A DNA stretch of 64,000 nt from positions 930,001 to 994,000 of the forward strand of contig CBDDLD010000004.1 of assembly GCA_965230605.1 (NCBI GenBank), given 5' to 3'. This DNA comes from CBDDLD01 sp965230605. Lineage in GTDB: Bacteria; Bacteroidota; Bacteroidia; Flavobacteriales; Flavobacteriaceae. This document shows, piece after piece, positions 57,187 through 64,000 of the stretch. Position numbers and translations under genes: made by a program. The notes under the pieces were generated by a model that saw only the letters and a list, made by a program, of their open reading frames with translations, was not told where the DNA came from and ran no database searches. The first letter of the stretch is position 1; every line of letters begins with the position of its first letter.

Positions 57187-60100
57187 TTATTTTACAATAA
57201 CCTGATGATGTTCTACTGTATTGTTAACATAAATTTTAAGAACATACACGCCTGTGTTTAATCCGTAAGTATTGATTATCGCTTTGTTATTTGAAATAAT
57301 AACGCGTCGTTTTAAATTTCCTAAGAGATCAAATAGCTTTCCTTCAATATTCTTTTGTCTTAATATTGTTTTTGCTGAGCTTTTTAAAGTAATATTCATT
57401 ATACCACTTGTAGGGTTAGGATAAATTTCAAAGAATTTTTTATCCGAATCAGAAGTCTCATTATCTAATGGGAATGATCTAGGAATCCCTCCACCTCCGT
57501 TTCCACCATTGCCATGCTGTACAGAAAGTATTTTTGCACCTCCACAACCACATTCATTAACTCCCATAACTTGCACAAGTCCAGAATTACCGGCATATCC
57601 GGTCATCGCAGTTAAGTTCCTATGATTGGTTGGAGCCATTTGCCAATTGTCGGCAAAGTAATCTATTGGATTAGATACATCAAAAGGATATGGAAGCCAC
57701 CATTTATATGACGTTGCTCCATCTGCTATACCAGCATTATAATGTACCAATGCACCCGTGTTTACTACTGTAGGGCCATTTAAGTAGGATGGAGTACCAG
57801 GTTTACCTACCCTAATTGACTTAGTTATTGAGACCGTACTCTGACATGTTGTAGAGGAGACAGTAGCTGTTAAGACTATATTGGTTCTATAACTATTTGG
57901 TGGCGTGCTTAATGTTGTTGTAACGCCTGTAGTATTAGAAAGAGATACTACACTTGGGTTACTTACAGACCATGTTACTACAGCATCACTAGGTATCGCT
58001 GCTTCAAGGCTATATTGTCTAGAATCACATAAGGTATTATTACCCATTATTTCTACACCTTCACAAACATAGGCACACGACGAAATCTCAGGTGTGTCAG
58101 CTAACTCGGATACTAACCATTCACCATTATTTAAGGTGAACTGTGTGTGAATGGTACTAGTAATTGGGTTGGTAAAGAAATTATCAAAAGGCACATCTTT
58201 AGGAGCTGAAGGTGGTGATAAAGGGTTATAAATAGTTGTTAAATCACTTGGAGTAATGGTTGCATTTCCTCTACCTAAATCTAAACTGCTGTAAATAGGA
58301 ATAAAACCAAAGGACTGCTGCAATACAAACGGCTCTAGTTCAGCTGGTAGATCAGCAAAATTCTCGATATCAAAAATACCACCATTAGCATTGTCTAAAG
58401 CTAACATGTTTGAGTTAGAGTATACACGCTCCTCATCAATTAATGGTTCGTGAACTGTAATTAAGAATAGAATCTTTTTTTCAATAAAAATACGTCCCTT
58501 ATAGATTTCTCTAGATTGTTGTGAAGGTAAAGCTCTTAACAGAAAATCTACCCTTAAATCTGTATCAGTAGATAGTACAGTGGAGATCACTTTCAAAGGA
58601 TTTACAGCTAAAGCATTTACAAGAAGAATTAAAATGTCAAATTGAGAAATATCCTCATCTATATCTACATCTGCTATAACATCATAAGGGTTAAAGCCAA
58701 GAGGAACTCCACATTCGTTTCCGTTGGCAATAGCTATGTTTCTAATACCACCTTGCTGAGGATACCCCATGTTTTTATATTCATTTAAAAAGGTAGTATG
58801 TAAGGTAGTGTTATCTACAGAAACATTGTTTCCGGTACCTTGTAATTGGTATACGAGCATTTGTTGTGCCGCAGGGGATTGTAATAATGCCAAAGCATCA
58901 GTTAATTCTGGAAATGCATTTTCAAAGTCTAAGACATTAATGTCGAACAAGCTAAAGAATACGGGGATTGATATTTCTTCACCAACTAGATGCCTTACTA
59001 AAGCCTGAGCTGCTAGTGGAACGTTTGCACCCTGATGTGGCGTATCGTGGCTAATGTATAATTTTGTTTCGTGAGTTTCTCCATTAAGCTCCATGTCTCT
59101 TAGTGCATAACGTCCTACTAGACCACCCATACTCATACCTAATACTGCATTTTTTTCACTCCCTAATTTCTGATTATTTACCCAGCGAATAACTTCCTCC
59201 ACCATAAACGCATTACGCTGAATAAAATCTGTACTATTTACATAATCCACAAATACCAAATCATAATCTTCATCTTCAATGGCTTGATTAAGTGTTAGAA
59301 AAGGTTCTCCTGGTTGGCTGATCCTAATGTTTAAACCGCCCGGACCTTGATCGTTTATTAAATCTAAATAGTCAAAACTGTCATCAGGATCAAAACCTTC
59401 AATAATAATTAAAGGCTTGGTAAGCTGTGTATGTCCTGGTGCTAATTCTACTGTAACACGACCAGATGCTGAGCTCCCATTCCATGGGTCACCAGTTATT
59501 ATGGTCTCAGTTGCACCTGAACCATCAAAACGCGCTAAAGGATTTACACCTTGGGTGACATGGTTCAGTACAATTTTTGAATGGCTGTATTCTACTGAGC
59601 CATTGCTATATGTACATTTTACCTTAATTTCTTTTTCTCCACCAGTCGTATAGCTCACAGTTTTCCCAGTATTTACAGATACTGTTTGATAGCCTTGTCC
59701 ATTACCAAAATCGATTTGAATCTGACTTAAACTTAACCCAACGTTAGTATAAATTAGACTACTAGGCACTTTAAAAGTAAAAGTATCGCCCTGTAAATAC
59801 TGTTTTAGTGGAGTGACAGCAAATAGAGTTTTAGTCTCATATGGGTTTCTACCGGCAACATCAAAAATGCGATCTCCAAATACTATAACATCACCTGCTT
59901 TTCTTGCGAATTTTTTATACTGTTGATAGTTGTAATGCTGAACAGCAAGAAGCACATTACTGGTGTTATTTTGTTGTGTATTACAATTGGCTTTGACAGA
60001 TTGTGGTGATGCCATCCCCATAGCCACTGTACCTACACGCATAGTGTATAATGAATTGTAGAGTGCATGCCATTCATTTTCAGTAACAAAATTAGAACTA

Positions 60101-60309
60101 GACAGACTTCCATTACAACTTTCCATATCGGCAAATCGTATTCCGAATTCCTTAAGATATCCTGTAGTTACTTTGGACTTATCAATGTTTCCAAAAATAT
60201 GCTCCATACGATCAGCGTACGGCGAACTTTGAATTGGACCAATAAGATTGGTCTGAGCGTTAGCACTTAATAGCGTGCTAAAAAACAATAAGAATAAGAT
60301 GTTTTTCAT
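57187..60309 (-). CDS. Large T9SS-exported lipase-like protein
   Basis: 1040 residues from ATG 60309 (MKNILFLLFFSTLLSANAQ), the start giving a clean signal peptide. Residues about 300-520 look like an alpha/beta hydrolase: IIIEGFDPDDSFDYL, the elbow GMSMGGLVGRYALRD with S393, and SHDTPHQGANVPL, all as in large secreted lipases. A Cys-containing Ig-like part (VTWSVSNPSVVSLSN, ATVSSTTCQSTVSI) and a PKD-like region follow, then Gly-rich linker and a sorting domain (FFEIYPNPTSGIMNITL). It is unusually large. Substrate not known, triad acid and His not located with certainty. Confidence 0.82.
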   Translation of the reverse strand: MKNILFLLFFSTLLSANAQTNLIGPIQSSPYADRMEHIFGNIDKSKVTTGYLKEFGIRFADMESCNGSLSSSNFVTENEWHALYNSLYTMRVGTVAMGMASPQSVKANCNTQQNNTSNVLLAVQHYNYQQYKKFARKAGDVIVFGDRIFDVAGRNPYETKTLFAVTPLKQYLQGDTFTFKVPSSLIYTNVGLSLSQIQIDFGNGQGYQTVSVNTGKTVSYTTGGEKEIKVKCTYSNGSVEYSHSKIVLNHVTQGVNPLARFDGSGATETIITGDPWNGSSASGRVTVELAPGHTQLTKPLIIIEGFDPDDSFDYLDLINDQGPGGLNIRISQPGEPFLTLNQAIEDEDYDLVFVDYVNSTDFIQRNAFMVEEVIRWVNNQKLGSEKNAVLGMSMGGLVGRYALRDMELNGETHETKLYISHDTPHQGANVPLAAQALVRHLVGEEISIPVFFSLFDINVLDFENAFPELTDALALLQSPAAQQMLVYQLQGTGNNVSVDNTTLHTTFLNEYKNMGYPQQGGIRNIAIANGNECGVPLGFNPYDVIADVDIDEDISQFDILILLVNALAVNPLKVISTVLSTDTDLRVDFLLRALPSQQSREIYKGRIFIEKKILFLITVHEPLIDEERVYSNSNMLALDNANGGIFDIENFADLPAELEPFVLQQSFGFIPIYSSLDLGRGNATITPSDLTTIYNPLSPPSAPKDVPFDNFFTNPITSTIHTQFTLNNGEWLVSELADTPEISSCAYVCEGVEIMGNNTLCDSRQYSLEAAIPSDAVVTWSVSNPSVVSLSNTTGVTTTLSTPPNSYRTNIVLTATVSSTTCQSTVSITKSIRVGKPGTPSYLNGPTVVNTGALVHYNAGIADGATSYKWWLPYPFDVSNPIDYFADNWQMAPTNHRNLTAMTGYAGNSGLVQVMGVNECGCGGAKILSVQHGNGGNGGGGIPRSFPLDNETSDSDKKFFEIYPNPTSGIMNITLKSSAKTILRQKNIEGKLFDLLGNLKRRVIISNNKAIINTYGLNTGVYVLKIYVNNTVEHHQVIVK

Positions 60310-60765
60310 AATGTGAATTTTAGTGTTAATATTTGATGGTATATGTTTCTGTACCTTCACTGTTATGTATTCAGAAAAATAAAAAGGGTAATTGTAGAGG
60401 TTGGTTGCTTCCATAGTCGGTTAATATTTCAGATAAATTTGGGTCTCCTTATACAGTATTATCTAATAGAATAATCTATAACTGTTATAACCGCTTGAAT
60501 TTTTTTCTTGGAATGTTTTGTAGAATAAATACGCGTATTTCTTTCGTAATCGCGCTTAATTCTAATCAATAGTACATTCTATGAAGTAAAACACAAGCGT
60601 GTTGGATATACTTCTTTTAGCTATCAATTAGAATTTTATAATGTCTGTGTCAGAATAATTAACCTAGGGAGAATTAGTAGTATAAATTTATTAAAAATAA
60701 GTTTATAAAGAACTTATTTTTAATAAATTATTTTATTGTTACTATTAAAAAAAGAGCTTTAACCT
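60310..60765. other. Intergenic region with long AT-rich hairpin
   Basis: 456 bases without a gene. The main feature is the 19-bp perfect inverted repeat at 60685-60729. No frame or RNA gene is evident; the promoter of the T9SS gene is expected near 60320-60400 but no clear TAnnTTTG box is visible. Confidence 0.5.
60685..60729. repeat. 19-bp perfect inverted repeat (A/T with one G-C pair)
   Basis: AATTTATTAAAAATAAGTT (60685-60703), loop TATAAAG, and its exact reverse complement (60711-60729). Arms of 19 bp with almost no G/C are far above chance. It is 37 bases past the stop of the GyrI-like gene. It lacks a GC-rich stem and T-run of a standard terminator, so its role may be as terminator, stabiliser or protein site. 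Confidence 0.9.
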
Positions 60766-61248
60766 TTACGTCTTTACAGGAATCCAAATCTCTTCTTCAG
60801 ATTCGGGGTCGTTGTTTCTGTAGTTTTTACCCAGAACTTCAAAATGAGGTCTATTATCTAAGTGGTAACCCGATTGGGGTAACCATTGTGAGAAAATATA
60901 TTGAAAGATACTAGGGTCAGCACTCGAGCCTTTATAATCAAAAACAGCATACATGCCATCTGGGATGACAATTGTTGACATGCCTTCAGGGACAGCATCA
61001 AAACCTGAGACTTCAGCTGCAGCCCATTTAGTAAATGTATTGGTAGGATTAAAGGCTTTAAAGTAGTTAGAGTCGTAGATCTGCATCGAGATTAAATCAG
61101 AACTTAAGACATTACTAAGCTCATGACGCCGTGGCATAAATGAACGCCACAACTCACTTGTACGATTATTAGTAATGCTCATAGGTAAAGATGTACCTAT
61201 GAGCATTTTTTGAGTGAGTTTTTCAATTCGTGGTTGCAGATTGTACAT
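60766..61248 (-). CDS. GyrI-like small-molecule-binding domain protein
   Basis: 160 residues, one GyrI-like/AraC effector-binding domain with no DNA-binding part. It starts YNLQPRIEKLTQKMLIGTSL and has SELWRSFMPRRHELSNVLSS, FTKWAAAEVSGFDAVPEGM, and ends QWLPQSGYHLDNRPHFEVL, then EEEIWIPVKT with the conserved Glu and the Ile-Pro-V end of the family. It may bind hydrophobic compounds or act on them. It lies 2 bases after the M16 peptidase stop and is surely co-transcribed with it. Confidence 0.88.
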   Translation of the reverse strand: MYNLQPRIEKLTQKMLIGTSLPMSITNNRTSELWRSFMPRRHELSNVLSSDLISMQIYDSNYFKAFNPTNTFTKWAAAEVSGFDAVPEGMSTIVIPDGMYAVFDYKGSSADPSIFQYIFSQWLPQSGYHLDNRPHFEVLGKNYRNNDPESEEEIWIPVKT

Positions 61249-61250
61249 AC

Positions 61251-64000
61251 TTACTGATCTAAACCTTCTTCAGTTGGGTTTAGTAACACCGGCTTTCCAA
61301 AGCCTAACTTTTCCAAATTATCTAATTGTGTTTCGGCATCACCAACCACCATATAGATCATCTGGTTAGGCTTAATGTATTTATTCGCAAGTGCTTTAAT
61401 ATCCTCTACAGTAAGGTTTTTCACTATGGCTTCTCGTTGCTTTGCATAGTCGTCTGCAAATCCATAGTTACTAATATTTGAAAGCATGTTCAACTTAGAA
61501 CCTAAAGTCTCAAAGGCTCTGGCATTACTCTTAATGGTGAAGCCTTTTGTAACTTCAAGATCATTGGCATTATAGTTCTTGCCGTAATTTTCTAAAATGG
61601 TTTTGACCAAACTTGCAGATTCGTAAGTGACATTAGAACGTACACCACTACTAATCGTAAAGTTTCCAGTTAGTGCACTGCCGCCAAATCCTGAGCGTAT
61701 ACCATAAGTATATCCCTTACCTTCACGCAATTCTTGTGTTAATTGGGATGCAAAACCACCACCGCCTAAACGGTAGTTCATTACTGTTGCTGCATAATAA
61801 TCTTCATCGGTAACTTTTAATGCCGGGTATCCGAATCGTATAACCGATTGTTTAGCACCTGGAACGTCGTAAAAATATACTGTTGACTTTTCAGGATATT
61901 TTGGTAACGGTAATTCAGGAATTTCAACGGCTTTAGATTCCCATTCCGTATTTATACGGTTTAACGAAGTAACCACTTTATCTTGAGTAATATCACCAAC
62001 TATATGCATATTGGTAAGCTGTGGAGTAAGATTAGTGTTGTAATAATTTTGAAGATCTAAAATGGTAATTGAATTTACAGAAGCTTCAGTTCCACTATTA
62101 GCATTAGCTAGTATATGGCGTTCACCATACAATAGTTTTGCAAACTCATTTGCAGCAATACTATTTGGGTTAGCACTGCGACGTTGAATACCACTCAGTG
62201 TGCTTTGCTTTAAAAGTTCAAATTCCTTTTCATCCCAACGTGGCTCTAGAAGTATTTCAGTTACCATGGCCATTACTTTATCGTAGTTTTTAGCTAAACA
62301 GTTTCCGGTGATTATAATATTTTCATCTGTAGCAAAAGCATTAATACTAGCGCCAAGGGCTTCAATAGCATTTTCCAGTTCTTCGGGAGTTTTATTTTTT
62401 GTACCTCTGGTCATAAGATTAGCCAGTAGGTTGGAAACACCTATTTTAGTATAATTCTCTAACAATAACCCGCCTTTAATTTCAAGCTCAAATTGTACCA
62501 ATGGCACCTCATTGTTTTCAATACCGAAGAGTTTTATACCTGAGCTTAATTCATCTTTCCAAACCTCCGGAATGTTAAGATCAGGACTATCTCCATAAGG
62601 AGGCTCAACACTACGGTCAAAACTAGATGGTGTTCTTTCATACTCAGCTGCTATACTGGCATCAAATGTTTCCTCGGCACCTTCAATAATCTGCTCTTCA
62701 ACTACTTCTGCTAATTGCGAATTTTCCAGAACTAAATTCACTTGTCCTTTAGGGACAAAGCTAGTTGCTATAAAGTTTTTATCTTTTATGTATGTGTTGT
62801 ATACACGCATCACATCTTCAGGTGTTACCGCTAATATGTTTTTCACATCTTGGTTAATAAACCCCGGATCTCCTGCAAAAATTTCATATTGTGCTAATTG
62901 AAACCCTTTTCCTAATACACTAGATAAACCATTGTAGAAATCGGTTTCTTGACCAGCTTTAATACGGTCCAAATCTTCTTTAGAAATACCTGTGGCTTCA
63001 AAATCTTTAAAAGCCTCATCAATGGCACTTGCAACGTCATTAAGATCGGTTTGATTAAACGCAGTGACAAATAGCATAATCTGTCCGGCTAATTCAGAGT
63101 TATTTTGAAATAGATTAGCACCATTAGTCAATTGTTGTTCTTCAACCAATACCTTATAAAGTGGCGCCTTTACACCATTCGACAAATACTGACTAAGAAC
63201 ACTTAACGCATAAGAGTCTGGGTGGTATTGATGAACACCTGGCCAAGTCATTGTAAGACGTGGTAATCGAGCAAAATTATCTTCGTAAAACAAACGTTTA
63301 GTCGTTTTTAAAGTCACTGGGCGTTTCGCCAGTTTCGGTATTTCTTCACCTCTTGGAATTTCATCAAAATATTTCTTCACCCATGTTTTTGCCTGATCAA
63401 TATCAAAATCACCTGCTATGGTTAACGTCACATTATTTGGAACATACCAACGATTATAGAAATCCTTAACGTCTTGTAAGGTTGCCCTCTGTAGATCTTC
63501 TAAAGACCCAATGACTTCCCAACTGTAAGGATGACCTTCAGGATATAAGTTTTTATTAATAACAGACGAATTATGTCCATATGGCTGATTATCGACACGT
63601 TGGCGCTTTTCATTTTTAACCACTTGCTTTTCTTTGGCAAGAACGGGCTCGGTGACAGTATTGATGAAATAACCGAGTTTATCAGCTTCTGCCCATATCA
63701 TTTTCTCTAAGGCATCTTTAGGTACCGTTTGAAAATAATTAGTACGATCTCTACTTGTAGAACCATTGGCACCAGAGCCACCAATTCGGGCACTCATCTT
63801 GTCTAAACCACCTTTGCCCAGATTTTCAGATTCTAAGAACAATAAGTGCTCAAATAAATGAGCAAACCCAGTACGGTTCTTTATTTCGCGTGCAGAACCC
63901 ACATGTGCTGTTAAAGCCACAGCAACCACCGGATCAGAGCGGTCGATATGGAAAATGACTTGTAGACCATTATCTAGTGTAATCTTTTCATAATCTACTT
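61251..64000 (-). CDS. M16 family zinc metallopeptidase (5' end cut off)
   Basis: The reading frame is open to the window edge; the part visible is about 916 codons and extends upstream of the first internal GTG (VDYEKITLDNGLQVIFHIDR at the edge). The zinc motif HxxEH is HLFEHLLF, preceded by NRTGFAH, with the third ligand Glu in the later EKQVVKNEK stretch. A second, inactive M16 half (GIKLFGIENNEVPLVQFELE) completes the pitrilysin/insulysin-like two-module architecture. Probably exported, as most Bacteroidota copies have a signal peptide that lies beyond the edge. Followed by the GyrI-like gene. Confidence 0.9.
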   Translation of the reverse strand, partial: VDYEKITLDNGLQVIFHIDRSDPVVAVALTAHVGSAREIKNRTGFAHLFEHLLFLESENLGKGGLDKMSARIGGSGANGSTSRDRTNYFQTVPKDALEKMIWAEADKLGYFINTVTEPVLAKEKQVVKNEKRQRVDNQPYGHNSSVINKNLYPEGHPYSWEVIGSLEDLQRATLQDVKDFYNRWYVPNNVTLTIAGDFDIDQAKTWVKKYFDEIPRGEEIPKLAKRPVTLKTTKRLFYEDNFARLPRLTMTWPGVHQYHPDSYALSVLSQYLSNGVKAPLYKVLVEEQQLTNGANLFQNNSELAGQIMLFVTAFNQTDLNDVASAIDEAFKDFEATGISKEDLDRIKAGQETDFYNGLSSVLGKGFQLAQYEIFAGDPGFINQDVKNILAVTPEDVMRVYNTYIKDKNFIATSFVPKGQVNLVLENSQLAEVVEEQIIEGAEETFDASIAAEYERTPSSFDRSVEPPYGDSPDLNIPEVWKDELSSGIKLFGIENNEVPLVQFELEIKGGLLLENYTKIGVSNLLANLMTRGTKNKTPEELENAIEALGASINAFATDENIIITGNCLAKNYDKVMAMVTEILLEPRWDEKEFELLKQSTLSGIQRRSANPNSIAANEFAKLLYGERHILANANSGTEASVNSITILDLQNYYNTNLTPQLTNMHIVGDITQDKVVTSLNRINTEWESKAVEIPELPLPKYPEKSTVYFYDVPGAKQSVIRFGYPALKVTDEDYYAATVMNYRLGGGGFASQLTQELREGKGYTYGIRSGFGGSALTGNFTISSGVRSNVTYESASLVKTILENYGKNYNANDLEVTKGFTIKSNARAFETLGSKLNMLSNISNYGFADDYAKQREAIVKNLTVEDIKALANKYIKPNQMIYMVVGDAETQLDNLEKLGFGKPVLLNPTEEGLDQ

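Noticed and set aside
1..64000. tRNA, rRNA, CRISPR array, insertion sequence or integrative element
   Set aside because: No cloverleaf-like intergenic sequence, no regularly spaced repeats with spacers, and no transposase or integrase frame were found by reading.

Overview
The window is AT-rich bacterial chromosome from a member of the Bacteroidota, almost certainly family Flavobacteriaceae (marine type); genus cannot be fixed from the sequence alone. The reasons are: three proteins with type IX secretion (T9SS) C-terminal sorting domains (YPNPT/YPNPA-type), a TonB-plug outer-membrane barrel with an N-terminal carboxypeptidase-like domain, Bacteroidota-type promoters (TTTG / TAnnTTTG), a DUF4295 gene beside rpmB-rpmG, and generally poor Shine-Dalgarno signals. 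I see no rRNA, tRNA, CRISPR, insertion sequence, integrase or phage structural gene.

Layout. 1-2.4 kb: a leftward six-gene operon led by an SPFH/band-7 membrane protein and ending in a small ribbon-helix-helix protein (two of its genes, 50..223 and 738..896, are very short). 2.5-7.8 kb: alpha/beta hydrolase, AlkB repair dioxygenase, VanX-type dipeptidase, then a leftward CarboxypepD-reg / DoxX / FkbM methyltransferase set. 7.8-12.6 kb: two ECF sigma-factor loci. The first shares with its divergent neighbour a mirror-symmetric pair of ECF promoters (TGTAAC-N17-CGTC on each strand); the second is an overlapping sigma / membrane-anchored partner / envelope-protein cassette. 12.6-16.7 kb: a small T9SS protein, a di-haem cytochrome c peroxidase fused to an imelysin-like N-terminal region, and a lipoprotein with a GxD collagen-like stalk and a PhoX-like propeller. 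16.9-25 kb: leftward accessory genes (VOC, FAD oxidase, Bor-like lipoprotein, DUF1801, methyltransferases, serine hydrolase, GNAT). 25-30.9 kb: HtpG, S9 peptidase, KAS III. 31-38.4 kb: outer-membrane barrel with a triple terminator/repeat array behind it, CoA-binding protein, sodium:solute symporter, BNR-propeller T9SS protein.

38.4-46.5 kb is the housekeeping core, all rightward: recR, GT2 glycosyltransferase, 2-oxo-acid dehydrogenase E2, exonuclease, FAH-family hydrolase, Hpt protein, cinA, rpmB-rpmG-DUF4295, ftsY. 46.6-57 kb: amidase lipoprotein, beta-lactamase-like hydrolase, rimO, LytTR regulator, MORN protein, PAP2 phosphatase, two alpha/beta hydrolases, membrane-bound AraC regulator. 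57.2-64 kb: a 1040-residue T9SS lipase-like protein, a GyrI-like protein and the 3' part of an M16 zinc peptidase cut by the window edge.

The best leads are regulatory rather than a new gene cluster: the symmetric ECF promoter and a near-match in front of a distant serine hydrolase (candidate regulon), a repeated GTTGGTTA-plus-hairpin module at two loci (candidate small-RNA or transcript-end family), a structured leader before rpmB, and a 19-bp perfect AT-rich inverted repeat at 60.7 kb. Protein-level leads are the SPFH-RHH operon, the imelysin-peroxidase fusion next to a collagen-stalk lipoprotein, and the large secreted lipase-like protein.
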